NCBI GenBank assembly: GCA_963557065.1
Contig: CAUWCT010000003.1
Coordinates: forward strand, 1 to 64,000
Source: UMGS1370 sp963557065
GTDB taxonomy: Bacteria; Bacillota; Clostridia; Lachnospirales; Lachnospiraceae
Length of the DNA: 64,000 bases
Reading direction: 5' to 3'
This document shows, in pieces, positions 26,479-36,062 of this stretch. The position numbers were made by a program, and so were the translations under genes. The notes under the pieces are model-generated. The model saw only the letters and a program-made list of their open reading frames with translations. It was not told the origin of the DNA and did no database searches. Numbering within the stretch: position 1 is the stretch's first letter; each line of letters starts with the position of its first letter.

Positions 26479-28083
26479 CTAAAAACTCTTTTTCATATTT
26501 TCATATTCTCTGGGAGAAATTCCTGTGATTTTTTTAAAGACCTTGCTGAAATAGTAGGGATTTTCAAATCCCAGCATATCGGAGATTTCATACATCAGGT
26601 ATTTGTGGGTGTCGATTAATTCTTTGGCGTGTTCAATCTTTACAGTGGCAATATAATCCGAAATAGTGACTCCGGTAAATTTTTTAAAGGTATTGCTTAA
26701 ATGGCCGGAACTGATGTTTAAATGTTCTGCCACATCTGTAAGAGCCAGCTTTTCAGAGTAGTGGGAATGAATATAAGTCCTTGCCTGCTCGACCAGAGCA
26801 TCGGAACGGGTGCCCCGGCGTTCGGACAGCAGGGTGCACAGTTTGTCGCAAAAGCTTTCCAGCCAGGTCAGGATATCGGATAAACTGTTAAAATTTCCTA
26901 ACTGCTCAGCAATGTTAATGGTATAAGGAAAGATTTCCTGAAAATCTTCCTGATCAATCTCGAAAAAGGAATAGAGATAGGTGTAGATATTGATGCAGGC
27001 GCTGGTAGCCTGTTCCTTTCCCGGCTTGCAGGTGGAAAACAGATCTAAAATCTGGGAAAACACTTCTTTTAAACGGCTGCTGTCATTTTGCTGGATGGAA
27101 GCCGACAGATCCTTTTTAAAAATATTGATATTAAAATGTCTGGCAGCGCTCTGGTGAAAGGTCTGTCCGGTATAAAAGACCAGAGGACTGGAAGCGTTGT
27201 AGTAATAGTATTCCAGTGAAGTTAAAGCTTCGGACAAAGCTTCTGGCATTTCTTCCAGAGAAGACTTTAAAGCGCTGGCGCCATAGACTGCATGCAGTTC
27301 AAAATAAGTAGTGAAGGCAGTGGCAGCCCGGCTGCAAAATTCTGTTAAAATGACCTGAAAATCATCGGATTCTTTTAAAGAGGCTGCTAAGAGATAGGTG
27401 TTTTTTCCGTCATATTCAAAGTAAAGGGAGTGAGTAAAATACCGATCTGAAATTTTCCCCATAATGTCAAACAACTGACCGGTTACAGAACGGAAATCAT
27501 ACGCGTCTTCGTCTGCGTGGAACCGGATGTGGTTGGGACATAAGGAAAACAGGAGCAGAAAGGGATGGTCCCAACCGGCAAAAGACGCGGGAAGAGGTTC
27601 TGATGAATTTTTAGCCAGCAAAGTCTGGCTTAAATAGTGCCGCACCTGGTCCAGGGCGGAAACACCAAAAGGAATGGATTCAGCGATACGGTGGCTTTTG
27701 GCTATCAGATCGCAGTTCTTTTTGGCACGCTGCAAAGTTTCTGCCAATTCTTCCGGCTTTAAGTTTAGTTTTACCAGATAATCGACTGCGCCCAGAGACA
27801 TGGCTTTTTTGGCAAGGTTGAATTCTTCCAGATTGGTCAGCACAATGAAAGAGAAAACGCCCCCCCCATTTTTGCATGATTCCACTAACTCCAATCCGTT
27901 TAAAACCGGCATACGGATATCAGTAATGACAATATCCGGCTTCATCTCCAGGATCATCTGCCGGGCCTCGGTAGGAATCGTGGATTTCCCAATGATGGTG
28001 CAGTCATAGTCTTCCCATCGGATAAGAGAAGCAATGCCGGCTAAGATTAAGGGTTCATCATCAACTAATATGATACGGTACAT
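26479..28083 (-). CDS. YesN-like response regulator, AraC type
   Basis: A 534-residue regulator: an N-terminal receiver domain (Asp8-Asp9, phosphoacceptor Asp55 in VITDIRMP), a middle region of about 290 residues of unknown fold, and a C-terminal AraC double helix-turn-helix with ALTDVAEHLNISSGHLSNTFKK and GFENPYYFSKVFKK. It follows the YesM-like kinase and probably activates the divergent sugar ABC genes. The ATG at 28083 has AGGAG nine bases upstream; a TTG six bases earlier is less well placed. Confidence 0.92.
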   Translation of the reverse strand: MYRIILVDDEPLILAGIASLIRWEDYDCTIIGKSTIPTEARQMILEMKPDIVITDIRMPVLNGLELVESCKNGGGVFSFIVLTNLEEFNLAKKAMSLGAVDYLVKLNLKPEELAETLQRAKKNCDLIAKSHRIAESIPFGVSALDQVRHYLSQTLLAKNSSEPLPASFAGWDHPFLLLFSLCPNHIRFHADEDAYDFRSVTGQLFDIMGKISDRYFTHSLYFEYDGKNTYLLAASLKESDDFQVILTEFCSRAATAFTTYFELHAVYGASALKSSLEEMPEALSEALTSLEYYYYNASSPLVFYTGQTFHQSAARHFNINIFKKDLSASIQQNDSSRLKEVFSQILDLFSTCKPGKEQATSACINIYTYLYSFFEIDQEDFQEIFPYTINIAEQLGNFNSLSDILTWLESFCDKLCTLLSERRGTRSDALVEQARTYIHSHYSEKLALTDVAEHLNISSGHLSNTFKKFTGVTISDYIATVKIEHAKELIDTHKYLMYEISDMLGFENPYYFSKVFKKITGISPREYENMKKSF

Positions 28084-28141
28084 ACTCAAACGCTCCTATA
28101 TGTTTCTGAATTGTAAATTGCCTGCTAACAGGGCCAACAGG

Positions 28142-29926
28142 TTAAGGCTGCCGGATTTCAAGCGGAAGGGAAATGGTAATACGGGTATAAGAATCCGGCT
28201 CGCTTTCAATGGTAAGGCCGTAATCTTCTCCGTAAACCAGTTTGAAACGCCGGTCTACATTGGGAAGTCCGATACCGCTCATAGTGCTTTTGGTTATCCG
28301 GGAAGTATCTGTTAAGATCTTCTGACACTGTTCTTTTGGCATTCCAATGCCGTTGTCCGTAACACTTACATATAAAACAGATTCTTCTGACCAGGCCCGT
28401 ATTTTGATGAGACCAGTCCGTCCGGAAGGTTCAATCCCATTGAAAATGGCATTTTCCACCAAAGGCTGCAGGGTTAATTTGATGATTTCCGCCTGATATA
28501 AATTCGGATCAGTGACTTCGATTTGAAGATCAAACAGTTCCAGATACCGAACTTTTTCAATAATGACATAATCATTCAAAAAGTCTAATTCCTGCTGTAA
28601 GGTAACTTTTTCATTAAATCCCTTTGCCATGTTGCGCAGGAGAGCGGACAGGGAAGTAACCATCTGGACAATGCCGCTGTTTTTCTGCATGGTGGCAATC
28701 CAGCGGATGGAGTCCAGAGTATTATAGAGAAAATGGGGATTGATCTGAGCCTGAAGCATTTTAATCTCCAGATCCTTTTTCTCTTTTTCCCCCTGAATCC
28801 GGGTTTCCATCAGGGCGCTTATCTGGCTGGACATCTGATTGATCTGGTGGCCAATGGTTCCGATTTCATCCCTGCTTTCGATGGAGGGGTCTGGGGAAAA
28901 ATGGCCCTGAGCTACCAGGTTTAAATGGGCGACAAGCCGTTTTATGGGGCGGCCAAGCTGCCTGGAAATAAGGAAAGATAAAACGAGACCAATGGCAATG
29001 CAGTAAAAGAAAATCATGGCAATGGTCTTTAAGATTACCTGGCGGTCAATGGGGATTTCTGAATAAGGCAGTATCTCAAACAGCATCAGTCCGCTTACAG
29101 CATCTTTTTCATAGGTGAGAATCCCTTTCTCATGGCCCAGTGAAATGGGAAATGTCCCGGAAGGGCCAGAGGCGTCCTGAATGAGCGGGATAAATTCGCC
29201 AACTGAAAAAGAACTGTCTGTCAGTGATGCAAGAAGCGTGCCGTCAGGGGCAGCGGCATATACATAATGGCCGCTCTCCATACTCTTTAGCGTGTCTGAA
29301 TACAGTTTGGGACTAATGGCCAAAAAGACCCAGCCGTCAGTCATGGCCTGACTGGGACGATAGCCTATGGGCCTTACAAGAGGGATTAAAAACGGAACTG
29401 CAGTTTCCCCCAGAGGAAATGGGTTTTCTTCTAATTTTATATAATACTGATATTTATCCTGGGTCAGCTTTTCCTCAAACCAGGGAGAGGACACAATGCG
29501 TTCATAGTCCTGGTAGGAGCCGGGATAACTTCCTGCCTGAAGAAAATACTGATCCTTTTTATATAAGGAAATCCGGTAAATATATTCGCTGTAACCGGAG
29601 ATAGCGCAGTAATCTTTTAATACTTTGGAGGCGGACAGTTCCATATTGGCGCTGGAAGAGATGGAACTGCCGGAAAAAAACTGGGACTGGCGCTCCGAGC
29701 AGTTGAGCAAAAGGTTAAGCATCTCCCGGTAAGCCAGTTCCAGACGGCTGGACAAAAGATGCATGGTATTTTGGGAATTGCGGGTCTCATTGGCGATTAC
29801 ATCCTGTTTATAAGAGTGAAAGTTGTAATAACTGATGGCACTGGCAATGGCAATAACGATCAGCAGATTATAGAAAATGATTTTCCGCTGAAACGTTTTT
29901 GGGATAAAATTCTGCTTTTGTTTCAT
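28142..29926 (-). CDS. YesM-like sensor histidine kinase
   Basis: A 594-residue kinase with two membrane helices (about 15-36 and 300-323) around a 260-residue outer sensor domain. Then come HAMP, the His_kinase motif QINPHFLYNTLDSIRWIA carrying the phosphorylated histidine, and an ATPase domain with TLQPLVENAIFNGI and DNGIGMP. The group usually senses extracellular saccharides or their breakdown products. Start 29926 has AAGGAG upstream and is preferred to a longer frame reaching into the divergent promoter region. It lies 58 bp before its partner regulator gene. Confidence 0.93.
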   Translation of the reverse strand: MKQKQNFIPKTFQRKIIFYNLLIVIAIASAISYYNFHSYKQDVIANETRNSQNTMHLLSSRLELAYREMLNLLLNCSERQSQFFSGSSISSSANMELSASKVLKDYCAISGYSEYIYRISLYKKDQYFLQAGSYPGSYQDYERIVSSPWFEEKLTQDKYQYYIKLEENPFPLGETAVPFLIPLVRPIGYRPSQAMTDGWVFLAISPKLYSDTLKSMESGHYVYAAAPDGTLLASLTDSSFSVGEFIPLIQDASGPSGTFPISLGHEKGILTYEKDAVSGLMLFEILPYSEIPIDRQVILKTIAMIFFYCIAIGLVLSFLISRQLGRPIKRLVAHLNLVAQGHFSPDPSIESRDEIGTIGHQINQMSSQISALMETRIQGEKEKKDLEIKMLQAQINPHFLYNTLDSIRWIATMQKNSGIVQMVTSLSALLRNMAKGFNEKVTLQQELDFLNDYVIIEKVRYLELFDLQIEVTDPNLYQAEIIKLTLQPLVENAIFNGIEPSGRTGLIKIRAWSEESVLYVSVTDNGIGMPKEQCQKILTDTSRITKSTMSGIGLPNVDRRFKLVYGEDYGLTIESEPDSYTRITISLPLEIRQP

Positions 29927-30030
29927 GAATGACTCCTTGACCCCTTTGATACGGATTGTTTTGCATGATGTGCTCTCTAAATCCTCAAAAACATTATATA
30001 TAAAAATTACAGGATTGGGTAGTAAAACTT

Positions 30031-30131
30031 TAAAAAAATACAAGAATCTAAAAAAAGTACAAGTATTTTCGGAAAAAGTAATAGAAATCTAAAATAAAAA
30101 AATGGCTTTCTGTGCAGGTTTTTGCTAAAAT
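30031..30131 (+). promoter_or_regulatory. Promoter and candidate regulator sites of the sugar ABC operon
   Basis: Extended -10 TGCTAAAAT (30123-30131) without a good -35. Upstream lie two copies of TACAAG (30039 and 30058) and two of AGAA(A)TCTAAAA (about 30043 and 30083). Such direct repeats fit binding of an AraC-type activator such as the YesN-like protein; the exact site is a guess. Confidence 0.4.
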
Positions 30132-30162
30132 AAAGCCATCAAATCAAGGGAGGAGTTCTATT

Positions 30163-31524
30163 ATGAGACTCAAAAAAGTAGCGGCAGCAGCTATGGCTTC
30201 CACTATGGTAGTAAGCCTGGCAGCATGCGGCGGCAATGATACAGCAGCAACCACAGCAGCACCTGCAGGCGATGCAGCAGCGACCGAAGCGCCTGCAGAC
30301 ACAAAAGCAGAAGGAGAAACCGAGGCAGCTTCCGGAGAGAAGATTACCTTATCCATTACCACATGGGACTATGATTCTTCACCGCAGTTCTCTGCAATTG
30401 TAGATGCGTACATGGAACAGAATCCAAACGTTGAGATCAAGGTGATTGATACTTCTGCAGATGAGTACAACAACTCTTTAGGAATCAGCTTATCCGCAGC
30501 TCAGCCAGACCCAGACGTTATCTTTGTAAAAGATATGGGTTCCATGCTTCAGATGGCTGACAAGAACCAGTTAATGCCATTAGATGATTTTCTTAAAAAT
30601 GACAGCGTAGATACTTCTGTTTACAACGGCGCATTCGAGCAGCTTCAGTACAACGGCGTTACCTACGGTATGCCTTACAGAAACGACTGGTACGTACTGT
30701 ACTACAACAAAGATTTATTTGATGCAGCAGGCGTTGAGTATCCGTCTAATGATATGACTTGGGAAGAATATTATGACCTGGCAGCCAAGATGACCTCCGG
30801 CGAGGGCAGTTCCAAGGTATACGGTACTCATGACCATACCTGGCAGGCACTGGTTACCAACTGGGCAGTACAGGATGGCACCCATACAGTAGTTGAGAAA
30901 GATTACAGCTTCTTAAAGCCTTGGTATGAAGATACATTAGCTCTTCAGGAAGGCGGATATATGCAGGATTATGCAACTTTAAAGACTGCCAACATCCATT
31001 ATTCTTCCGTATTTAAGAATCAGCAGTGCGCAATGATGCCAATGGGTACCTGGTTTATCGCAACCATGGAACAGTCCAGACAGCAAGGCGAGACCGACTT
31101 TAACTGGGGCGTTGCAAGAATTCCTCATTCTGCAGATACCGAGAGCGGATATACAGTAGGCGCTCTGACTCCGGTTGCAGTCAGCGCATTTACCGATACT
31201 CCGGATGCAGCCTGGGATTTTGTAAAGTTTGCTTCTTCACCGGAAGCTGCTAACATTCTGGCAGAGAGCGGTGTATTTACTGGTATTCAGACAGAAGAAT
31301 CCATTAACACTATCGCATCTAATGAATTCTTCCCAGAGGGTGAGAGCAACAAGGAAGCATTAAGCTATACTCATTACGTATTCGATCGTCCATTAGACCC
31401 GCAGATCGAGGAAGTAAGAACAGTATTAAACGAAGTACATGATATGATTATGATTGGTGAATATACGGTTGATGAAGGTATTGAAGAGCTCAATACTCGT
31501 GTCGCAGAAATCAAAGGCTGGTAA
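30163..31524 (+). CDS. Sugar ABC transporter substrate-binding lipoprotein
   Basis: A 453-residue family-1 solute-binding protein with a signal peptide ending SLAAC (Cys22 lipidated). An Ala/Thr/Glu-rich linker to about residue 55 is followed by ITLSITTWDYD and typical binding-protein features. It belongs to the ABC-2-permease oligosaccharide type. RBS GGGAGGAG; start at 30163. A terminator follows before the permease genes, which would give more binding protein than channel. Confidence 0.92.
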   Translation: MRLKKVAAAAMASTMVVSLAACGGNDTAATTAAPAGDAAATEAPADTKAEGETEAASGEKITLSITTWDYDSSPQFSAIVDAYMEQNPNVEIKVIDTSADEYNNSLGISLSAAQPDPDVIFVKDMGSMLQMADKNQLMPLDDFLKNDSVDTSVYNGAFEQLQYNGVTYGMPYRNDWYVLYYNKDLFDAAGVEYPSNDMTWEEYYDLAAKMTSGEGSSKVYGTHDHTWQALVTNWAVQDGTHTVVEKDYSFLKPWYEDTLALQEGGYMQDYATLKTANIHYSSVFKNQQCAMMPMGTWFIATMEQSRQQGETDFNWGVARIPHSADTESGYTVGALTPVAVSAFTDTPDAAWDFVKFASSPEAANILAESGVFTGIQTEESINTIASNEFFPEGESNKEALSYTHYVFDRPLDPQIEEVRTVLNEVHDMIMIGEYTVDEGIEELNTRVAEIKGW

Positions 31525-31539
31525 TTAGAAACTACGAGA

Positions 31540-31577
31540 GCGCGCCGACAGTAAAAGCCTGAAGGCGCGCTTTTTTT
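31540..31577 (+). terminator. Terminator between binding protein and permeases
   Basis: GCGCGCC (31540-31546) with GGCGCGC (31564-31570) and seven T. Located inside the operon, it probably lets only part of the transcripts continue. Confidence 0.85.
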
Positions 31578-31643
31578 ACGCAGCAGACCGGTGAAAATGC
31601 CGGAAAAGGGTTCAAACTACTGATTATAATAAGGAGGTAAGCT

Positions 31644-32561
31644 ATGAGTGAGAAAAAGGCCGGCGGCCTGACATCCCGTCAGAAACGCGCAATTCGGAAT
31701 AATGTAGTAGGATATTCCTTTATTATTCCGAACTTAATCGGGTACTGCATCTTTGTGTTTATTCCGGTAATCTTTTCTTTTGTATTAAGCGTAATGAAGT
31801 GGGACGGCTCTCAGGCACCAATGGAGTTTGTGGGGTTGGCCAACTTTGCAGAGATTTTCGGAGACAGAGTGTTCCGCAGTTCTTTTGTTCATACAGTTCA
31901 GTATGCACTTATGACGGTTCTGCCAACATTAATTCTGTCTCTGCTTTTAGCAGTATTATTAAACAGCAAGATTAAGGGCGTGGCAGTGTTCCGTACCGCA
32001 TTTTACTTCCCATATATTGCCTCCATCGTGGCAGTGGGAGCTGTATGGAATATGCTGTTCCAGCCTGAATTTGGTCCGGTAAATGAAATGCTAAAGTTTA
32101 TCGGCGTGGACAATCCGCCTAAGTGGGTAGTCAGCAGAGACTGGGCTATGGTAGCAGTTTCCATCGTTAGTATCTGGAAGTACATGGGATATTACATGAT
32201 TGTTTATCTGGCAGCTTTACAGGGGATTTCCAGTTCCCTTTATGAAGCAGCCCAGATCGATGGCGCCAACGGCTGGCAGAGATTGTGGTACATTACCATT
32301 CCGATGCTGACCCCAACCACCTTCTTCGTACTGATTATGCTTACCATTCAGTGCTTTAAGGTATTTGACCTGGTATACGTTATGACCGGCGGTGGTCCTG
32401 GAAACGCAACCAAGACACTGGTAAACTATATTTATGAAAAGGCATTTACCGGCTGGGAATTCGGTCCAGCAAGTGCAGCGGCTATTATTCTGTTCGCAGT
32501 TGTTCTGGTAATTACTTTAATCCAGTTCAGCGGTGAAAAGAAGTGGTCCAAAGATATGTAA
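31644..32561 (+). CDS. Sugar ABC transporter permease (MalF/UgpA type)
   Basis: A 305-residue permease with six predicted membrane helices and the cytoplasmic EAA loop YEAAQIDGANGWQRLWYITIPML, which docks with the ATPase. RBS AAGGAGG is upstream. No ATPase gene is present in the cluster, so a shared MsmK-type ATPase encoded elsewhere is likely. Confidence 0.93.
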   Translation: MSEKKAGGLTSRQKRAIRNNVVGYSFIIPNLIGYCIFVFIPVIFSFVLSVMKWDGSQAPMEFVGLANFAEIFGDRVFRSSFVHTVQYALMTVLPTLILSLLLAVLLNSKIKGVAVFRTAFYFPYIASIVAVGAVWNMLFQPEFGPVNEMLKFIGVDNPPKWVVSRDWAMVAVSIVSIWKYMGYYMIVYLAALQGISSSLYEAAQIDGANGWQRLWYITIPMLTPTTFFVLIMLTIQCFKVFDLVYVMTGGGPGNATKTLVNYIYEKAFTGWEFGPASAAAIILFAVVLVITLIQFSGEKKWSKDM

Positions 32562-32576
32562 GGGGGAGGAATTGAG

Positions 32577-33404
32577 ATGGAAAAGAAACAAAAAGCAATC
32601 AAAGTTTTGTTATATGCCGTATTAATTGCCTTATCCCTGTTTATGCTGGTTCCATTTTACTGGATGGTGATTTCTTCCTTAAAGCTTAACAAGGACGTAT
32701 TCTCCATTCCAATGACATGGTGGCCGGAGTCCATGCACTGGGAAAACTACAAGGTTATCTGGAATAAGATTCCGCTGTTAACCTTCTTTAAGAATACTGC
32801 AAAGCTGACCATCTGCACCACTCTGATTCAGCTTTGTACCAGCTGTTTTGCAGCATATGGCTTTACCAAATGTAAATTTAAAGGAAGAGATTTAATCTTC
32901 TTAATGTATGTTACCACAATTGCAGTACCGTGGCAGGTATACATGGTTCCCCAGTTTATCCTGGTATCTAAGATGGGATTAAACGATACCCATCTGGGAC
33001 TGATTTTAATGCAGGCATTCTCCGCATTCGGCGTATTCCTGATTCGTCAGTTCTATATCAGCATTCCGGATGAACTGTGCGAGGCTGCCCGTATCGACGG
33101 TCTGAATGAATACGGCATTTTCCGCCGCATTGTATTCCCGTTAGGTAAGCCGGCAATGGCAACCTTAACCATCTTCACCTTTACCAACGTATGGAACGAC
33201 TTTATGGGTCCGTTGATTTACTTAAAGACCAAGGAATTAAAGACCGTTCAGCTTGGTATCAGAATGTTTATTTCTCAGTACGGTGCAGATTATGCCTGGA
33301 TTATGGCAGCATCTGTATGCTCCCTGATTCCGGTAGTCATTGTATTCTTAAGCTGCCAGAAGTTCTTCGTAGAAGGCGTAGCAGCCAGTGGTATTAAAGG
33401 CTAA
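32577..33404 (+). CDS. Sugar ABC transporter permease (MalG/UgpE type)
   Basis: A 275-residue partner permease with six membrane helices and the EAA loop ELCEAARIDGLNEYGIFRRIVFP. It starts 15 bp after the first permease with GGGGGAGG as RBS. Together they form the heterodimeric channel for the sugar bound by the lipoprotein at 30163. Confidence 0.93.
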   Translation: MEKKQKAIKVLLYAVLIALSLFMLVPFYWMVISSLKLNKDVFSIPMTWWPESMHWENYKVIWNKIPLLTFFKNTAKLTICTTLIQLCTSCFAAYGFTKCKFKGRDLIFLMYVTTIAVPWQVYMVPQFILVSKMGLNDTHLGLILMQAFSAFGVFLIRQFYISIPDELCEAARIDGLNEYGIFRRIVFPLGKPAMATLTIFTFTNVWNDFMGPLIYLKTKELKTVQLGIRMFISQYGADYAWIMAASVCSLIPVVIVFLSCQKFFVEGVAASGIKG

Positions 33405-33416
33405 GTATAAAAATTG

Positions 33417-33448
33417 GCGGACCCGCTTTTCTGGCTGGGTCCGCTTTT
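33417..33448 (+). terminator. Weak terminator after the permeases
   Basis: GCGGACCC (33417-33424) with GGGTCCGC (33437-33444) followed by only four T; partial read-through into the sulfatase gene is likely. Confidence 0.65.
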
Positions 33449-33467
33449 AGTGTAAAGGAGATAGGAA

Positions 33468-34895
33468 ATGTCAAAGAAACGACCTAATTTACTGTATGTA
33501 TTTGCGGATCAGTGGAGAGCCCATGCAGTGGGCTATAAGAAAGAAGATCCGGTGGTTACCCCCTGGATGGATCGGTTTTGTGAAGAAAGTGTATGCTTTT
33601 CCAACACGTACAGCACCTTTCCATTGTGCACCCCCCACAGAGGTTCTTTAATGACCGGGAAGTATCCGCTGTCCATTGGATTGTGGACCAACTGCAAAAT
33701 CGGTCTGGAAGAAAAAATTATGTTAAAGCCCCAGGAAACCTGCATTGCCAATGTGCTGAAGGAAGAGGGCTATTCTACCGGTTATATCGGAAAATGGCAC
33801 CTGGATGCTTCCGAGCAGAACTTTACTTCCCATCCAGAGTCTGGAGCCAAAGACTGGGATGCCTTTACTCCGCCGGGAGAGAGAAGACAGGGATTTGATT
33901 ACTGGCTGTCTTATGGCGCCTGCGACAAGCATCTGGACCCCCATTACTGGCAGGACACGTCAGAGCAGATAAAACCAGGCAAGTGGTCTCCGGAATTTGA
34001 GACGGATAAAGCCTTAGAATATATGGAACACCACAAAGACGATGAAAATCCATTCGCTCTGTTTGTGTCCTGGAATCCGCCTCACCTTCCTTACGAGCTG
34101 GTTCCGGATGAATATTACGAGAAATTTAAAGACGCAGATGTGTGCTGGCGTCCAAACGTGCCAAAAGAGATGCGGACTCCGGAAATGGAAACCAAGGCCC
34201 GCCAGTATTTTGCAGCCGTTTACGGTCTGGACCTCCAGTTTGGACGTATTTACGAGTACCTGCGGGAAAATGGCCTGGAAGAAAACACCATCGTGGTACT
34301 GTCTGCCGATCATGGAGAGATGATGGGATCTCACAGCAAGATGAGCAAGAACATCTGGTATGAGGAGTCCATCCACATTCCGCTGATGATCCGTCAGAAA
34401 GACCGTCTGGTACCAGGAGAGTGCAGGGATATGTTTGCAAGCCCTGATCATATGCCGACGCTTTTGGAGCTTTTAGGCGCTCCGGTTCCGGACACCTGTG
34501 AAGGCTACAGCCATGGAAACTGGATTCTGAACCATCCGGCACAGCCCCATACTGTTTATGCGCCGGATCCAGAAGCGCCTCAGGATATGTTTTTGTGTTC
34601 TTATCCAGGCGGCGCCGATATGGTTGCAGAGTTTTCTAAAAGAGGCCTGACCCATAAAGCCTACGGATGGAGAGGAATTAAGGCAGACGGATACACCTAT
34701 GTGTGCTATAATGGATACGAGCCAGGGGAAGCACCCCATGAGTGGCTCTATGACTGCAAAGCGGATTATTACGAAATGAGTCCGAAAGAGATTGCTCCTG
34801 ACTGTCAGGACGAACAAATCCTTCATTTCCGTAAGCGCCTGAGAGAATATCTGGATAAAATCGGCGATCCGTTTTTGTTTCCGGTATTAAAGTAA
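33468..34895 (+). CDS. Sulfatase, Cys-type, cytoplasmic
   Basis: A 475-residue sulfatase. The active-site signature is LCTPHRGSLMTG, with Cys54 to be changed to formylglycine and Arg58. Metal-binding residues are visible in VFADQWR (Asp14) and LSADHGEMMGSHSK. No signal peptide is seen, so the enzyme should act inside the cell on a sulfated sugar brought in by the ABC importer upstream. Such Cys-type enzymes need an anaerobic maturase; none is in the window. No glycosidase is linked, so the sugar may be a monosaccharide or be split elsewhere. Confidence 0.9.
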   Translation: MSKKRPNLLYVFADQWRAHAVGYKKEDPVVTPWMDRFCEESVCFSNTYSTFPLCTPHRGSLMTGKYPLSIGLWTNCKIGLEEKIMLKPQETCIANVLKEEGYSTGYIGKWHLDASEQNFTSHPESGAKDWDAFTPPGERRQGFDYWLSYGACDKHLDPHYWQDTSEQIKPGKWSPEFETDKALEYMEHHKDDENPFALFVSWNPPHLPYELVPDEYYEKFKDADVCWRPNVPKEMRTPEMETKARQYFAAVYGLDLQFGRIYEYLRENGLEENTIVVLSADHGEMMGSHSKMSKNIWYEESIHIPLMIRQKDRLVPGECRDMFASPDHMPTLLELLGAPVPDTCEGYSHGNWILNHPAQPHTVYAPDPEAPQDMFLCSYPGGADMVAEFSKRGLTHKAYGWRGIKADGYTYVCYNGYEPGEAPHEWLYDCKADYYEMSPKEIAPDCQDEQILHFRKRLREYLDKIGDPFLFPVLK

Positions 34896-34916
34896 AGCTT
34901 TCACAAGGAGGACAAG

Positions 34917-35384
34917 ATGATGAACATGGATGCGTTATTTGAAAAAGTAGGAAGAACCATTGCGGTTACAGGAGAGGAAGCGGCAAAAAAGGCCAGGGAA
35001 GTAACCGAAAACGTCCAGCTCCGCGCTCAGATTGGAACGGAAAAAGGCCGTCTGAAAGAACTGTATGCAGCTCTTGGAAAATGGTATTTTGAAACTTCTA
35101 AGGGAAAACGGGCAGAAAAAGAAAACCATCCGGAAGAAGAGCTGATTCGCGGCATTGAGATCCTGCTGGTGCGGATTGAAAAGCTGGAAGAAAAACTGGG
35201 TCCTTCGGAAGAAACCATCACTTGTCCTTTCTGCGGCGCAAAGGCAGAAAAGGAAGCGGCCTTTTGCAGTAAATGCGGAGCAAAAATCAAAAAAGAAGAA
35301 GCGTCTCCGGCCACAGACACACTTTGGCTGGAAACGCCCCTGAAACAAGGTTCGTCAGAAGAAACGATGTTTGAAGAGCCGTAA
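34917..35384 (+). CDS. Zinc-ribbon protein with coiled coil
   Basis: A 155-residue protein not assigned to a named family. Residues 10-95 are charged and helical (coiled coil likely); residues about 99-123 form a double zinc knuckle, CPFCGAKAEKEAAFCSKCGAK. A similar layout is common in small Firmicutes proteins of unknown role. RBS AAGGAGG; it lies 21 bp after the sulfatase and may be cotranscribed, with no clear functional link. Confidence 0.75.
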   Translation: MMNMDALFEKVGRTIAVTGEEAAKKAREVTENVQLRAQIGTEKGRLKELYAALGKWYFETSKGKRAEKENHPEEELIRGIEILLVRIEKLEEKLGPSEETITCPFCGAKAEKEAAFCSKCGAKIKKEEASPATDTLWLETPLKQGSSEETMFEEP

Positions 35385-35386
35385 TT

Positions 35387-35896
35387 TTATCCAAACAGTA
35401 CGCCTAACACGCCATAGGACAAAACGGACATAATCACAGTAGCGATTAAAATGCCCAGGCAGATGGCAGGGAAGGATTTGCGGATTTTCATGTGGAGAAG
35501 GGAAGCGATGAGGGCGCCGGTCCATGCGCCGGTGCCTGGAAGAGGGATTCCCACAAACAGCACCAGTCCCCAGAACTCATATTTTTCAATCTGATCCTTT
35601 CTGCTCATAGCCTTGTTTTTCAGCCACAGGGCTACAGGGCGGAACAGGGAGACTTTTTCCATCCATTCCAACACCTTGTTGATTAACAGCAGGATAAACG
35701 GGATGGGGAGAATGTTTCCCAGGATACATAAAGGAATGGCGGTGAGAATGGGAACATTTAAAAGTGCCGGCGATGCTGCCAGAAGGCCGCCTCTCAGTTC
35801 CAGAATCGGAACCATGGAAATAATAAAGATAATTACCTCTTCTGCCATCAGTCCGGATAGATTGGATGTGAACCACTGTACAATAGAATCAACCAT
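35387..35896 (-). CDS. Small multidrug export family membrane protein (COG2426-like)
   Basis: A 169-residue protein with four to five hydrophobic segments. It contains VPILELRGGLLAASPALLNVP and FVGIPLPGTGAWTGALIASLL, the pattern of the Sm_multidrug_ex family. Function is poorly known despite the name. It ends 2 bp from the end of the convergent zinc-ribbon gene, with no clear terminator between. Confidence 0.8.
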   Translation of the reverse strand: MVDSIVQWFTSNLSGLMAEEVIIFIISMVPILELRGGLLAASPALLNVPILTAIPLCILGNILPIPFILLLINKVLEWMEKVSLFRPVALWLKNKAMSRKDQIEKYEFWGLVLFVGIPLPGTGAWTGALIASLLHMKIRKSFPAICLGILIATVIMSVLSYGVLGVLFG

Positions 35897-35992
35897 AAAT
35901 AAAAAATCCTCTTTCTAAAAAATAGTCCTTTCTATCATACATGGAAATGGTGGGAAATTCAACTGAAAATGTGAAAAATAGTGTCAGGAAAA

Positions 35993-36056
35993 GTAACAGT
36001 TCAGCCATGCATCTTCTTGGCCGCCCTCCTGCGGTTTTGCAGGACAGGGCGGCCGG
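35993..36056. repeat. Dispersed palindromic repeat, family 1, copy B (partial)
   Basis: Starts with the same 17-bp end as copy C, GTAACAGTTCAGCCATG (35993-36009), then CATCTTCTTG. It continues into a strong unique hairpin, GGCCGCCCTCCTGC with GCAGGACAGGGCGGCC (about 36019-36054). The other half and the second end are missing; it stops at the 3' end of the DUF362 gene. Confidence 0.75.
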
Positions 36057-36062
36057 CGTGGT

